64,000 bases of DNA from Planctomycetota bacterium (GCA_018242625.1 JAFEBO010000008.1:744001-808000); one strand, 5' to 3'. Shown: positions 29,354 through 39,552, numbered from the stretch's first letter. Notes: generated by a model from the letters alone, not told the origin. Translations and numbers: made by a program.

Positions 29354-30231
29354 GCCGAATCGGCACTCTTCATGTTGTTCGCGCGTGGGAAGCCGGCGCG
29401 AGCGGAGCAACGGACTCGGCGATTCTCGCCTGTGTCGAACGGGTGCTGAACTCGCCGGGCGATCGCGTGCTGCTGATTGCGGGTGAAGACGGAGAGGCAC
29501 GGGCTGCTTCGCTCGGGCTTGTGACGCCGCTGGTTATTTGCCCGCGTCAGCGGGCGGGCATCGTGCGTGGGACGGCTTCGCTGTTGACGACGTTCGGGCA
29601 TGTCGATCGCATCCACTGCTGGCCCGGGGTTGACATTAAGTTCATGCGGAAGGCGGCCGCACGAGCGGGGCAGCTCGCGACCGAAATTGCCGCTGTCGGT
29701 GAGGACCTTGCTCCGCCCTCCCGCATCCCCGCCGGGACCAGGGCGGAAGTGCGCGCGGCACTGGACGTGCGCGATCACGAATGCCTTGTTGCGCTCGCCG
29801 CCGACCCGCCGGATGCGTGGTCGGCGCAGGACTTCATCCGCGCGTGCGCCCTGGCGGCGCTGGTCGGCCGGAATGTGACGGCGCTTTTGCCTCGCAGCTC
29901 TCCGGAGATGGATCGGGCCAAGCTGACCTTGCGCACCACGGGCGTGGGCGTCCGGATGCTGACGACCCGATTGCCCGTCTGGCGGCTATTGCCGGGCTGT
30001 GATGCCATGGTGATCGATATACGCGAGGGAACCTGCCCCCGCAGTTCCCCCACTTTTGCCCAGCGCTGGATGGCGGCGACCGGCTCGCTCCTGCGTCTGC
30101 CGACCGTCTGGTCGGTTGCGGAGGGCGGGCGGCACCACATACGTCCCTATTCGGATCTGCCCGTTCATGTGGCAAGGGCGCTCAACGAGCACTTCATCAC
30201 GCCCGAACTTGCCGGAGTGAGAGCCTCGTGA
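29350..30231 (+). CDS. Unknown protein, possibly degenerate GT-B glycosyltransferase
   Basis: 293 residues, no signal peptide. The first 90 residues look like an alpha/beta nucleotide-type fold (RVLLIAGEDGEARAASLGL). The second half resembles the C-terminal domain of GT4 enzymes: RAEVRAALDVRDHECLVALA, DFIRACALAALVGRNVTALL and LPVWRLLPGCDAMVIDIREG. The usual GT4 EX7E motif is not obvious, and the length is short for an active enzyme. It is translationally coupled on both sides (ATGA and GTGA overlaps). Confidence 0.6.
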   Translation: MSRIGTLHVVRAWEAGASGATDSAILACVERVLNSPGDRVLLIAGEDGEARAASLGLVTPLVICPRQRAGIVRGTASLLTTFGHVDRIHCWPGVDIKFMRKAAARAGQLATEIAAVGEDLAPPSRIPAGTRAEVRAALDVRDHECLVALAADPPDAWSAQDFIRACALAALVGRNVTALLPRSSPEMDRAKLTLRTTGVGVRMLTTRLPVWRLLPGCDAMVIDIREGTCPRSSPTFAQRWMAATGSLLRLPTVWSVAEGGRHHIRPYSDLPVHVARALNEHFITPELAGVRAS

Positions 30232-30740
30232 ACTCCGAACAGCGTATCGGCGTGCTCTTTGTCTGCCTTGGCAACATCTGCCGCAGCCCGCTCGCGAAAT
30301 GGATATTCACCGATCTCACGTTGCGTCGGGGGGTTCGCGATCGGTTTGAGATCGACTCGTGCGGCACCGGCCACTGGCATGTGGGCAAGGGGGCCGACCC
30401 CCGCTCGGTCGCGACGGCGCTTCGCAGGGGAATCGACGCCACGCATACAGCGCGGCGTCTGCAGCCCGAGAGCGACTTCACGCGGTTTGACTATCTGCTG
30501 GCGATGGACACGGACAACCGCGAGAACCTGCTGCACGCGGGTGCTCCGGCCGATCGCGTTTTTCTCATGCGATCGTTCGATCCGGCGCTCCAAGAGGAGC
30601 CCGAGCATCGGCTGGTCGTTCCGGACCCGTACTACGGGGGATCGGACGGCTTTGACCGGGTTTACGACATGCTTGAGGCGGCGTGCGAAGGATTTCTCGC
30701 GCACTCCCTGGGCAAAGCCAGCGAGTCACCGCGGGCTTAG
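30228..30740 (+). CDS. Low-molecular-weight protein tyrosine phosphatase
   Basis: 170 residues. The active-site loop is VCLGNICRSP (C13, R19) and the general acid Asp lies in VPDPYYGGSDGFDRVYDMLE. These are the full catalytic requirements of LMW-PTP enzymes, which in bacteria commonly dephosphorylate exopolysaccharide tyrosine kinases or arsenate-like substrates. The GTG start overlaps the upstream stop (GTGA). It closes the plus-strand run; the next gene is convergent, 4 nt away. Confidence 0.9.
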   Translation: MNSEQRIGVLFVCLGNICRSPLAKWIFTDLTLRRGVRDRFEIDSCGTGHWHVGKGADPRSVATALRRGIDATHTARRLQPESDFTRFDYLLAMDTDNRENLLHAGAPADRVFLMRSFDPALQEEPEHRLVVPDPYYGGSDGFDRVYDMLEAACEGFLAHSLGKASESPRA

Positions 30741-30744
30741 ATCG

Positions 30745-31065
30745 CTATTTCCCTTTGGACATGCGGCGTATCGTCGCAATTGCGGTGACGATACCGACGG
30801 CGGTGATCGTATGGACCGCCGCGTAACTGTACATGACAGTCGCGTGCACGCTCGAGCGCCTCTGGACATTCTGCTCGAGAGCTGTCATGCCCGCCGGGGA
30901 GATATCGCCCTTTTCCTTGAGCGGGCCGGCAACCGCGTGAAAAGCGGCCAGGTCGGATGAACGGGCATCCAGTGCGCCGGTGACGCACCACACCGCGCCC
31001 GCAGCGTGCAGGCTGGCAAGCAAGCCCAATGCGATTCGGAGAATGCGTTGTCCGGGCATGTTCAT
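30745..31065 (-). CDS. Small two-segment membrane protein coupled to sucB
   Basis: 106 residues with hydrophobic segments at about 8-28 and 76-98 and a short basic C-terminus. Its ATG shares a base with the sucB stop (TGATG), indicating translational coupling. No family is recognised. A GTG one codon upstream is an alternative start. Confidence 0.55.
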   Translation of the reverse strand: MNMPGQRILRIALGLLASLHAAGAVWCVTGALDARSSDLAAFHAVAGPLKEKGDISPAGMTALEQNVQRRSSVHATVMYSYAAVHTITAVGIVTAIATIRRMSKGK

Positions 31066-32360
31066 CACACTTCGAGCAGCAGCCGCTGCGGATCTTCAAT
31101 GTTCTGCTTGATCCGGACGAGGAACTGCACCGCCTCCGCGCCGTCGATGATGCGGTGGTCGTAGCTGAGCGCCAGATACATCATCGGGCGGATCGCAACC
31201 TGGCCGCTGCCGACCGGATATTCCGCCGGGCGGTTCTTGATCGTGTGCATCCCGAGAATGGCGCTCTGGGGCGAATTCAGAATGGGCGTGCTGAGCAGGC
31301 TCCCGAAGACGCCGCCGTTTGTGATTGTGAACGTGCCGCCCTGCATCTCGTCGAGGCCGAGCTTGCCATCGCGGCCGCGGGTTGCGAGGTCCTTGATGCC
31401 GGATTCGATCTGCGCCAGCGACTTGGTTTCGGCCTGACGCAGCACGGGGACGACCAGCCCCTTTGGTGTGCTGACGGCGACGGCGACATCGCAGGAAGTG
31501 TGTTTTTCAATCAGCAACTGCCCGCCTTCGTCCACGATGTACGCATTGACCATCGGGAAGGCCCTGAGAGCGCTCACGGCGGCCTTTACAAAGAAGCCCA
31601 TGAAGCCCAGGCCGATGCCGTGCTTCTTCTCAAATTCTTCTTTGTATGTCTTTCGCAGTTCCATCACCGCGCCCATGTCGACCTCGTTGAAGGTCGTCAG
31701 CATTGCGGCCGCATGCTGGGCCTGGACCAGACGCTGGGCGATCCGCTGGCGGATGGGCGTCATCTTCTCGCGAACTGCGCCGGGGCCGACTGGCGCAGGC
31801 TTGGCAGCGCCGTTTGAAGTTGCCACCGCCGCAACACCCGAGCTGCGAGCCTGCACAAAGGCGAGGACATCCTGCTCGCGGATGCGGCCGCCTCCTCCGG
31901 TGCCGGTGAGCTTGCCAAGGTCCACCTGATGCTCTTCGGCGAGCTTCTTTGCCAGGGGAGTGGCGTGAATCTCGACGGCGGAAGCAGCGCGGGCAGGAGC
32001 GGGAGCAGAAGCCGGGGCAACTGCGGGAACGGGCGAAGCGGCCTTCGCAACCGCGGAGGAAGCCGGCGCGGGAGTTGCGGTTTCGGGGGCCGCCTTGGGA
32101 GACGGGGATGGCCTGGGAGCGGCGCTGCCCGCCTCGATGGCGCCAACCACCTGGCCGACGTTGACGGTGTCGCCTTCACCCGCCATCCGGCGCAACGTTC
32201 CGGCCTCGGGGGCCAGCACCTGCATTGTCACCTTGTCGGTCTCGAGATCGAGCAGTTCCTCGTCGCGCTGGACGAAGTCGCCGTCCTTCTTGTACCACTT
32301 CGAAAGAACGCCGGTCGAGATCGATTCTGCGATTGCGGGGATGGTGATATTGGTGGGCAT
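31065..32360 (-). CDS. sucB: Dihydrolipoyllysine succinyltransferase, 2-oxoglutarate dehydrogenase E2
   Basis: 431 residues. A lipoyl domain at 1-78 has the modified Lys in [11 protein letters not shown] (K43). An Ala/Pro linker follows, then a peripheral subunit-binding domain ([30 protein letters not shown]). The catalytic domain has [15 protein letters not shown] and the terminal active-site [14 protein letters not shown]. It transfers succinyl from lipoamide to CoA in the TCA cycle. It follows sucA by 85 nt. No E3 (lpd) gene is nearby. Confidence 0.95.
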   Translation of the reverse strand: MPTNITIPAIAESISTGVLSKWYKKDGDFVQRDEELLDLETDKVTMQVLAPEAGTLRRMAGEGDTVNVGQVVGAIEAGSAAPRPSPSPKAAPETATPAPASSAVAKAASPVPAVAPASAPAPARAASAVEIHATPLAKKLAEEHQVDLGKLTGTGGGGRIREQDVLAFVQARSSGVAAVATSNGAAKPAPVGPGAVREKMTPIRQRIAQRLVQAQHAAAMLTTFNEVDMGAVMELRKTYKEEFEKKHGIGLGFMGFFVKAAVSALRAFPMVNAYIVDEGGQLLIEKHTSCDVAVAVSTPKGLVVPVLRQAETKSLAQIESGIKDLATRGRDGKLGLDEMQGGTFTITNGGVFGSLLSTPILNSPQSAILGMHTIKNRPAEYPVGSGQVAIRPMMYLALSYDHRIIDGAEAVQFLVRIKQNIEDPQRLLLEV

Positions 32361-32445
32361 AAGTCAGTTGTGTTATCGGCTCAAAGCCGCTGGGAGTCTT
32401 GCTGAACCCGCCCCTTGCGGGCGAACGCCGGAACGGATCTTCGGG

Positions 32446-35361
32446 CTACCGCTTTGCAGGGATGCCCTTGGATTCGGGCTTGGGCTCGGCCTTGGCGCCG
32501 TCCTTGCCACCATCCTTGGGCGGGGCTTTGCCGATCGCCGCTTCGATGATGTCCTCCTGCTCGTGCTTGTGCATGTGCTTGCTGCCGACGGCCGGGCTTG
32601 CGCTCGCGGGGCGGCCGATGTAGGGCAGATCGATGCCCAACTGGCTATGCAGCATGTCACGGATGAAGATGTATCCGCCCATGTTGCGGGGTTCCTCCTG
32701 GACCCAGATTTTCTTTGCCGCCTTGGGATAGCGGTCCAGGATCGAGCGGAGCAGTTCGGTGTGAAGCGGATAGAACTGTTCGATGCGGACGATCGCGGTG
32801 GAGTTCTTTGCGAGCTCGTCGCGCCGCTCTGCCAGTTCCCAGTAAAGCTTGCCCGAGCAGAGCAGGACGGTGTCCACCTTGCGCGGGTCGGCGGCTTTGC
32901 TCTCGAAGCGGGGATCATCGATGACTTCGCGGAACGAGCCCCGCACGAATTCGTCGAACTCGCTTGTCTCCTTGCGGAGCATGCTCTTGGGAGACATGAC
33001 GACTAGCGGTTTGCGGAAGTTGCGGCGGACCTGACGGCGCAGAGCGTGGAAGATCTGCGCCGACGTGCTCGGGTAGATCACCTGCATGTTGTCGTCCGCG
33101 CAGGACTGCAGGAATCGCTCGAGACGGGCCGAGGAATGCTCGGGGCCGGCCCCTTCGTAGCCGTGCGGCAACAGGAGGACCAGGCCCGACCAGCGGTCCC
33201 ACTTCTGTTCCGAGCAAGAGAGATACTGGTCGATGATGACCTGCGCGCCGTTGACAAAGTCGCCGAACTGCGCTTCCCAACAGACCAGCATGTTCGGATC
33301 CGCGAGCGAATAGCCGTAGTCAAAGCCCATCACGCTCACTTCCGAGAGCGGGCTGTCGTAGACACAAAGCTTGGCCTGGCGGGGTTTGCCGTCGGCCCCC
33401 TTTTCGCCCACGGGGTGGTCGGTTCCGGGCTCGCCGACTTCGCGGATGTTATTGAGCGGAATGAACGGTTTGCCGGTCTCGGCGTCTCTCAGCACGGCGT
33501 GACGCTGCGTGAATGTGCCGCGCCGACAGTCCTGACCGGAAAGTCGGACAGGAATTCCCTCAACGAGCAGAGTTCCGAAAGCGAGCACCTCGGCATCGGC
33601 GTAGGTCACCTTGCCCTTGCGGGGCAGGTCGGCCCGCTGCTGGAGCAGGCTCTTGAGCTTGCTGTTGACGTTGAAACCCTCGGGTGTGCGGCCAAGGCCT
33701 GCGCAGACTTCTTCGAGCGTGGCGAGGGAAACGCCAGTCTCCACCCGATCGTGCGAGTAATCGGCTCCCATGCCTTTCCAGCGAGCCGAGCCCGGGTCGA
33801 TGGTGGGATCGTGGGGCTTCTTCTTGGCCGCGGCCTGCGCCTCTTCGAGGGCTTTTTCCAGCTTGGTATTGATCGCCTCAAAGTCCGCGCGGGAGACCGT
33901 TCCGTTGTCGACGAGCGTCTGCGCGTACGTTGTCAGAACGCTGGGCTTGGACTTGATCATCGCGGCCAGGATGGGCTGCGTGAAGCTCTGTTCGTCCTGT
34001 TCGTTGTGGCCGTACTTGCGATAGCACAAGAGGTCGATGAACACATCCTTGCGGAAGGTCTGGCGGTATTCGGCCGCGAGTTCCGCAACGGTCAGCATCG
34101 CGTCGGGATCTTCCCCGTTGACGTGGAAGATCGGGCAGTCGAAGGCCTTGGCGATATCGGTGCAGTACCGGGTGGAGCGTGCATCCTGCGGGATCGTGGT
34201 AAAGCCGATGAGATTGTTGATGACAATGTGAACGGTGCCGCCGGTTGTGTAGCCCTCGAGCTGCGAGTAGTTCAGGCACTCGGCGACGATTCCCTGACCC
34301 GCGACCGCGGCGTCGCCGTGGATAAGCAGCGGGATGACCTTGCGGCGTTCGGCGTCGCCCTTGAGGCGCTGCTTGGCGCGGGTGCGGCCCTCCACCACTG
34401 CGTTCACGGATTCGAGGTGGCTTGGGTTGCTCGCCATGGCGAGCTGCACCTGGCGGCCGCTCGGGAACTTTCGCACGCCGGAATAGCCGCGGTGGTACTT
34501 CACGTCGCCGCCGCCATCGGCGAAACCCTCTTCCCAGTTGTCTTCAAACTCTGTGAAGATCTGCTGGTAGGTCTTGCCCATGATGGTGTTGAGCACGTTG
34601 AGGCGACCGCGGTGGGCCATGCCGATCACGACCTCTTCAACGCCGGTCGTCGTCACGTGCTCGAGCAGCCGGTCCATCATCGGGATCAGCGACTCGGCCC
34701 CTTCAAGGCTGAACCGCTTCTCGGTCGGATACCGCTTTGCGGCGAAACGCTCGAAGCCCTCCGATTTGCTGAGGAGATCGAGAATGCGGAGTTTTTCCTC
34801 GCGGGAGGGCTCTCGCTTGCCCCGCTTTGCCTCGAACTTCTGAAGAAACCACTCGCGTTCCCGCAGGTCCTGAATATGCACGAACTCGAGCCCGATGGTG
34901 CCGCAATAGGTTGCCTCGAGATGGGCCACGAGCTCGCCAAGGGTCAGCGTCGAACCTTCGACACCAACAAGCGAGACATCGACGTGCTGCCCGAGGTCCG
35001 CCTCGCTCAGCCCGTGGAAAGAGAGATTGAGCGACTCCGGACGGGGTTCGGAGCGGCCGAAAGGGTCGAGCCGGGCCGCAAAGTGACCCAGCTTGCGGTA
35101 AGCGGCGATCAGTGCGTCGACTGCTGCCTGGAAGCGTGAGGCCTCTCCGGAGATCGGGATCCGTGTGCCCGAGCTGATCAACATCCCGCCGTCCGGGGCA
35201 CCTGCCAGTTCAAAGCCCATGAAAAACGAGCGAAGGTCGGCGGGGACGCTCGCGGGGTCGGCCTTGTACTGCTCGTACTGGGCCTCCAGATAGGGGCCGT
35301 GCCACCCGTTGACGGATGGGGACGAGGATTGCGACGAACCTTTGGTTTCCTTGGCGGTCAT
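32446..35361 (-). CDS. sucA: 2-oxoglutarate dehydrogenase E1 component
   Basis: 971 residues, full length. Thiamine-diphosphate enzyme features include VVIGMAHRGRLNVL, HGDAAVAGQGIVAE, the ThDP-binding GEDPDAMLTVAELAAEYRQ, CYRKYGHNEQDEQSFTQP, and the C-terminal transketolase part VMGFDYGYSLADPNMLVCWE and PHGYEGAGPEHSSARLERF. It decarboxylates 2-oxoglutarate and reductively succinylates the E2 lipoyl group. A Lys/Pro-rich tail is unusual but short. It starts the sucA-sucB transcript. Confidence 0.96.
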   Translation of the reverse strand: MTAKETKGSSQSSSPSVNGWHGPYLEAQYEQYKADPASVPADLRSFFMGFELAGAPDGGMLISSGTRIPISGEASRFQAAVDALIAAYRKLGHFAARLDPFGRSEPRPESLNLSFHGLSEADLGQHVDVSLVGVEGSTLTLGELVAHLEATYCGTIGLEFVHIQDLREREWFLQKFEAKRGKREPSREEKLRILDLLSKSEGFERFAAKRYPTEKRFSLEGAESLIPMMDRLLEHVTTTGVEEVVIGMAHRGRLNVLNTIMGKTYQQIFTEFEDNWEEGFADGGGDVKYHRGYSGVRKFPSGRQVQLAMASNPSHLESVNAVVEGRTRAKQRLKGDAERRKVIPLLIHGDAAVAGQGIVAECLNYSQLEGYTTGGTVHIVINNLIGFTTIPQDARSTRYCTDIAKAFDCPIFHVNGEDPDAMLTVAELAAEYRQTFRKDVFIDLLCYRKYGHNEQDEQSFTQPILAAMIKSKPSVLTTYAQTLVDNGTVSRADFEAINTKLEKALEEAQAAAKKKPHDPTIDPGSARWKGMGADYSHDRVETGVSLATLEEVCAGLGRTPEGFNVNSKLKSLLQQRADLPRKGKVTYADAEVLAFGTLLVEGIPVRLSGQDCRRGTFTQRHAVLRDAETGKPFIPLNNIREVGEPGTDHPVGEKGADGKPRQAKLCVYDSPLSEVSVMGFDYGYSLADPNMLVCWEAQFGDFVNGAQVIIDQYLSCSEQKWDRWSGLVLLLPHGYEGAGPEHSSARLERFLQSCADDNMQVIYPSTSAQIFHALRRQVRRNFRKPLVVMSPKSMLRKETSEFDEFVRGSFREVIDDPRFESKAADPRKVDTVLLCSGKLYWELAERRDELAKNSTAIVRIEQFYPLHTELLRSILDRYPKAAKKIWVQEEPRNMGGYIFIRDMLHSQLGIDLPYIGRPASASPAVGSKHMHKHEQEDIIEAAIGKAPPKDGGKDGAKAEPKPESKGIPAKR

Positions 35362-35499
35362 CCGGCTTCGTCCGGCGGGGCCGGACCCTCTTCCGCAGCG
35401 GCTCTCCCAGGGCAGACCATTCCCTTGGCCTGCCGCGAGAGCACGCGGCGAGGAATCGTAGGTTTGGGGACGGCTGGGTTTCCTGCGGGCCGGGCGGGC

Positions 35500-36429
35500 T
35501 CAGCCGAATCGGCCGGTGACGTAATCCTCGGTTTCCCTCAGCCGCGGGAGCTGGAAAATGTCGGCCGTGCGACCGTACTCGACCAGTCGGCCGAGGTACA
35601 TAAACGCGGTGAAATCGCTGACGCGGGCCGCCTGCTGCATGTTGTGGGTCACAATCAGGACGGTGTATCGGCGGCCGATTTCGATGATGAGTTCTTCGAT
35701 CCGGAGCGTGGCAATGGGGTCAAGGGCCGAGCAAGGCTCGTCCAGCAGCAGGACCTGGGGCTCGCTCACGATCGCCCTCGCGATGCACAGCCGCTGCTGC
35801 TGACCGCCCGAAAGCCCCATGGCGGAGGCCTTGAGGCGGTCCTTCACTTCGTCCCAGAGAGCCGCCTGACGAAGGGCTTTCTCACAGGCTTCCTGTAGAA
35901 GGCTCTTTCGCCTTTCCCCGGCGATCCGGAGGGCGTAGACCACGTTCTCGAAGATCGACATTGGGAAGGGGTTGGGCTTCTGGAAGACCATTCCCAGCCG
36001 CTTGCGAAGCGTGATCACGTCCACATTGCGGGCGTAGACATCCTTGCCGTCCAGTGCGATCGTTCCGGACGTGCGTACCCCGTCGATCAGGTCGTTGAGG
36101 CGATTCACGGAGCGGAGCAGCGTCGACTTGCCGCAACCACTCGGCCCGATGAGGGCGGTGACTTTGCCCGCGGCGATGGGCATGGTGATGCCGTGGAGGG
36201 CCTTGGTTGCACCGTACCAGAGTTCGAAATTCCGGATGTCAAGTATCTGTCCGACAGACTGCACCGATTCGTGTCGCATCGGCTCGGGCGTTTCGCCCCG
36301 CTTGATCGCATCGATCAGCGGGTATTGGCCCGAGTCCGCCTGCGGAATGGGACGGACGACCGGCGTGGAGGGCCGGGAATGCGTCTCAATTCGGGCTGGG
36401 GTCTTCGTCATGGATACGGAGCCGGGCAT
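35500..36429 (-). CDS. pstB: Phosphate ABC transporter ATP-binding protein
   Basis: 309 residues. ABC motifs are Walker [12 protein letters not shown]-loop [12 protein letters not shown] (the PstB-typical NPFP), signature LSGGQQQRL and Walker [14 protein letters not shown], ending with [20 protein letters not shown]. About 60 N-terminal residues precede the usual start region and look disordered; an internal ATG six codons in is also possible. It is the last gene of pstSCAB. No phoU follows. Confidence 0.94.
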   Translation of the reverse strand: MPGSVSMTKTPARIETHSRPSTPVVRPIPQADSGQYPLIDAIKRGETPEPMRHESVQSVGQILDIRNFELWYGATKALHGITMPIAAGKVTALIGPSGCGKSTLLRSVNRLNDLIDGVRTSGTIALDGKDVYARNVDVITLRKRLGMVFQKPNPFPMSIFENVVYALRIAGERRKSLLQEACEKALRQAALWDEVKDRLKASAMGLSGGQQQRLCIARAIVSEPQVLLLDEPCSALDPIATLRIEELIIEIGRRYTVLIVTHNMQQAARVSDFTAFMYLGRLVEYGRTADIFQLPRLRETEDYVTGRFG

Positions 36430-36456
36430 GGAGGTTTCCCGAAGCGTACGAAGGGA

Positions 36457-37338
36457 TCAGTGCAGACGGCCTCTTGCCTGTCGGGCGGCGACGATTCTCA
36501 CGGCAAGATTCAGAACGAAAAGCAGAGCAAGAAGAACCAGCATGCCGGCCCACGCGAGCCTGCGCTGCTCGGGATAGGGCCCCGTGGCGTAGGTGTAGAT
36601 CTGCAGGGTGAGCGAGGGGAACGGCTGGCGGGGGTCGTGGGTCAGGAGCCGGCTTCCGAGCGCTGTAAAGAGCAGAGGCGCGGTCTCGCCGGCGATGCGC
36701 CCCATGGCAAGAACGATTCCTGTCGTGATTCCTCCAAAGGCGCCCGGAAGCACGACTCTGAAAATAGTCTGAGAGCGCGTGGCGCCGAGCGCCAGAGATC
36801 CTTCGCGATAGCTTCGTGGAACCAGGCGCAGCATTTCCTCGGTCGTACGGGCCACGATGGGGATCATGATGAAGGCCAGCGCTCCGGCACCGGCGAATCC
36901 GCTGAAGGAGATCGAGTTTTCGGTCAGCCGCGAAACCGGCACCACGAGGAGTTCGTAGCCGAGAATCCCGACGACGATGCTGGGCACGCCGGTGAGCACA
37001 TCGGCGATGAACCGCAGGGGTCCGGTGAGCCGGGCTTCCTCCGGATATTCCGACAGGTAGATTCCGGCAAGCACTCCGAGCGGAACTCCCAGCATCGCTG
37101 CGAGGAGTACCAGCACAATGGTGCCGTCGATCGCGTGGCGCATGCCGCCGGGATTCGCGACATCGCCGGTTGGTACGGTGGTCAGCAGGTTCCAGGAGAG
37201 CGAAGATGCTCCGATCCATGCGAGGTATCCCGCGACCATCAGCAGGACCGTAACGATGGCGAGCGTGCTGGCTGCACAGAGCGCGTACATAAATGCGCTT
37301 GCGGTCCGCCGGCGGGATTCTTTGAAGGAGAGGCTCAT
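36457..37338 (-). CDS. pstA: Phosphate ABC transporter permease PstA
   Basis: 293 residues with six membrane segments. PstA features include GMRHAIDGTIVLVLLAAM, IYLSEYPEEARL, DVLTGVPSIVVGILGYELL, the EAA-like loop RSYREGSLALGATRSQTIFR, and GITTGIVLAMGRIAGETAPL. It forms the inner-membrane channel with PstC. It starts 6 nt after pstC. Confidence 0.94.
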   Translation of the reverse strand: MSLSFKESRRRTASAFMYALCAASTLAIVTVLLMVAGYLAWIGASSLSWNLLTTVPTGDVANPGGMRHAIDGTIVLVLLAAMLGVPLGVLAGIYLSEYPEEARLTGPLRFIADVLTGVPSIVVGILGYELLVVPVSRLTENSISFSGFAGAGALAFIMIPIVARTTEEMLRLVPRSYREGSLALGATRSQTIFRVVLPGAFGGITTGIVLAMGRIAGETAPLLFTALGSRLLTHDPRQPFPSLTLQIYTYATGPYPEQRRLAWAGMLVLLALLFVLNLAVRIVAARQARGRLH

Positions 37339-37344
37339 GATCGC

Positions 37345-38478
37345 CTAGTGCACCGCGTGCGAAGGCCTCCCCACTACCAGTTTTCTGGCAACGACGTTGA
37401 ATGCGAGCGACATGACGAGCAGAATGAGGGCGACGTACAGCAGTGCCGCCCGGTGCATTCCGTCGGTCGCCTCGCCAAACTCGTTCGCGAGGAGGCTCGC
37501 CATGGTCTGAGCAGGCGCGAATGGCGAAGCGGAGATCTGGTTGTTATTGCCGATGACCATGGTGACGGCCATCGTTTCGCCGGCGGCGCGTGCGAGTCCG
37601 AGGAGGACAGCGCCGAGCAGGCCGCTCCGGGCGTAGCGAAGCATCGCAACACAACTCTGCCACCAAGTCGCGCCGAGCGCCAGCGTCCCTTCGATCTGGA
37701 TGCGGGGAACGGAGCGGAGAACATCTCGGCTGACCGACGTGATGATCGGGAGGATCATGACAGCCAGGATCAGGCTGCCGGTCAAGAGGTCGCGGCCGTT
37801 CAGCGGGATCGGGCGCTCGATGATGCGGCCGGCCACGGTGATTTTCTCAAAGAAGAGCCAGTGGAGTCCGGGGACGGGCTCCAGAATTCGACGCAGCAGC
37901 GGCGCGACCGAATTCTGGAACATCGGCGCGAGAACAAAGAGCCCCCAGACGCCGAAGGCCAAGCTTGGTATTGCAGCCAGGAACTCGACCAGAAAGGAAA
38001 CCGGCCCCGCGATTCGAAGTCGTGGAGCCACCCGGACGAGAAAGAGCGCGGCCCCCAGGCTGAGTGGCACCGCAACAACCAAAGCGATCAGAGATGTGGC
38101 GGCGGTGCCGTAAATCACGGGCAGCGCCCCGAAGGCTGGCGGAAGAATCTCCATGACCACGCCGTCTTCACCCATCACGACTTTTCCATCGGGTCCTCTG
38201 AGGGGCCTTTCGATCTCATTGACCCGCCACTCGCTGGATGTGATGAATCCTGCGCCGAATTTTCGGATCGCGGGCAGGGCGGAATTTGCCAGCACCAAGA
38301 TGAGTGCGGCGAGCATGGCCGCGATAACGAGTCCGCTCAGGCGGCAGGCCCATCGCAGCATGAAATCGCCCGCCCGGGCCCGTGCGACTCCCGCCGGGTG
38401 TGCCGTCAGGTCCGGGCGTGACGCTTCCGGGGGCAGCGCCCCCGACGCAACTGCGGTGGATGAAGGGGAACTGCTCAT
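37345..38478 (-). CDS. pstC: Phosphate ABC transporter permease PstC
   Basis: 377 residues, with a longer hydrophilic N-terminus (about 45 residues) than E. coli PstC and a periplasmic loop of about 60 residues including EWRVNEIERPLRGPDGKVVM. The permease core has YGTAATSLIALVVAVPLSLG, EFLAAIPSLAFGVWGLFVL and the EAA-like LALGATWWQSCVAML, LGLARAAGETMAVTMVIGN. It starts 6 nt after pstS. Confidence 0.93.
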   Translation of the reverse strand: MSSSPSSTAVASGALPPEASRPDLTAHPAGVARARAGDFMLRWACRLSGLVIAAMLAALILVLANSALPAIRKFGAGFITSSEWRVNEIERPLRGPDGKVVMGEDGVVMEILPPAFGALPVIYGTAATSLIALVVAVPLSLGAALFLVRVAPRLRIAGPVSFLVEFLAAIPSLAFGVWGLFVLAPMFQNSVAPLLRRILEPVPGLHWLFFEKITVAGRIIERPIPLNGRDLLTGSLILAVMILPIITSVSRDVLRSVPRIQIEGTLALGATWWQSCVAMLRYARSGLLGAVLLGLARAAGETMAVTMVIGNNNQISASPFAPAQTMASLLANEFGEATDGMHRAALLYVALILLVMSLAFNVVARKLVVGRPSHAVH

Positions 38479-38484
38479 CCTTTG

Positions 38485-39552
38485 CTAACGGCCCGCGGGA
38501 ATCGGGTTGCCCGCATGAGTGATCTGTCCGAGCGCCTTCGCCACCGCATCTCGGACGGAGGGGCTGAGCGGGGCGTATTCCATTTCGGTCGCATACTTCC
38601 CGCCCGACTCGATGCACCACCACCAGAATGCCATGAGTGCTCGTGCGTCGGCCCCGGCTTTGATGTTGTCCAGATTGCGATACAGGATGACGTACGTAAA
38701 TGCGCTGATCGGATACGCCTTCTCACCCGGCTGGTTCCACGCATCGGCGCGCAGCACGGTCCCCTTCATGCCCGTCGCCGCACCCTCGCCCGCCAGCGAA
38801 ACGGATTCCACCGTTGCGGAGACGAACTTTCCGGCCTTGTTCTGGACCGCGGCCGAGGCGATCTTGTTGGCGACCGCGTAATTGTGCTCGATATAGCCGA
38901 TGCTTCCGGCTGTCTGCTGGATGACGGCGGCCACCCCTTCATTGCCCTTACCGCCCTGGCCGAGCGGCCATTTGACTTGCTTACCCGTGCCGACTTCACC
39001 TTTGAAGTCCGCACTTTGCTCAGCGAGAAAGTTCGTAAAGACGTAGGTCGTTCCGCTGCCGTCGGTACGGAATGCCGGCGTGACAGCGAGGGCCGGGAGT
39101 GCCACTCCCGGGTTGAGCTCTTTAATTCTGGGATCGTCCCAGCTGCTGATTCTGCCCAGGTACATGTCGGCGAGCACCGCGCCGGTGAGCTGGAGAGGCT
39201 TGTTCAGACCGGGGACGTTGTAAGCGGCTACAACGGCTCCCAACACGGTTGGAAACTGCACCACGGCGTCGGTGCCGCCCATCGCCGCGATTTCTTTTTC
39301 CGTCAATGGGGCATCGGACGCTCCGAAGGCGACGGTCTTATCGGTGATGGCCTTCACGCCACCGCCCGACCCGATGCTCCGGTAGTCAATCTTGACGTCG
39401 GGGTGTTCACGCTGGTATTCCGAAACCCACCGCGTGTAGAGGGGAGCGGGGAACGTGGCACCGGCACCGCTCAGCCTGACCTCGGAGGCCAATGCCGTCG
39501 CACCACACCATGCCGCCAAAGCGGATATCAAGGCCGGTCGGATTACGCCCAT
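38485..39552 (-). CDS. pstS: Phosphate-binding periplasmic protein
   Basis: 355 residues with a signal peptide (about 1-22). Phosphate-binding motifs are LSGAGATFPAPLYTRW, YRSIGSGGGVKAI, FGASDAPLTEKE, and RTDGSGTTYVFTNFLAEQS, all typical of PstS. It binds phosphate for PstCAB. A good ribosome site (GGAAGGAAAGAC) precedes ATG. One CTTAACACAAAC element lies about 90 nt upstream, but I could not find a convincing direct-repeat Pho box. Confidence 0.94.
   Translation of the reverse strand: MGVIRPALISALAAWCGATALASEVRLSGAGATFPAPLYTRWVSEYQREHPDVKIDYRSIGSGGGVKAITDKTVAFGASDAPLTEKEIAAMGGTDAVVQFPTVLGAVVAAYNVPGLNKPLQLTGAVLADMYLGRISSWDDPRIKELNPGVALPALAVTPAFRTDGSGTTYVFTNFLAEQSADFKGEVGTGKQVKWPLGQGGKGNEGVAAVIQQTAGSIGYIEHNYAVANKIASAAVQNKAGKFVSATVESVSLAGEGAATGMKGTVLRADAWNQPGEKAYPISAFTYVILYRNLDNIKAGADARALMAFWWWCIESGGKYATEMEYAPLSPSVRDAVAKALGQITHAGNPIPAGR

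Noticed and set aside
33046..35139. 697-residue plus-strand open frame
   Set aside because: It is antisense to sucA, whose frame carries full domain evidence; the antisense protein is His/Glu/Arg-rich shadow sequence caused by high GC.
36193..38421. 742-residue plus-strand open frame
   Set aside because: Antisense across pstB, pstA and pstC; no domains, and it spans gene boundaries.
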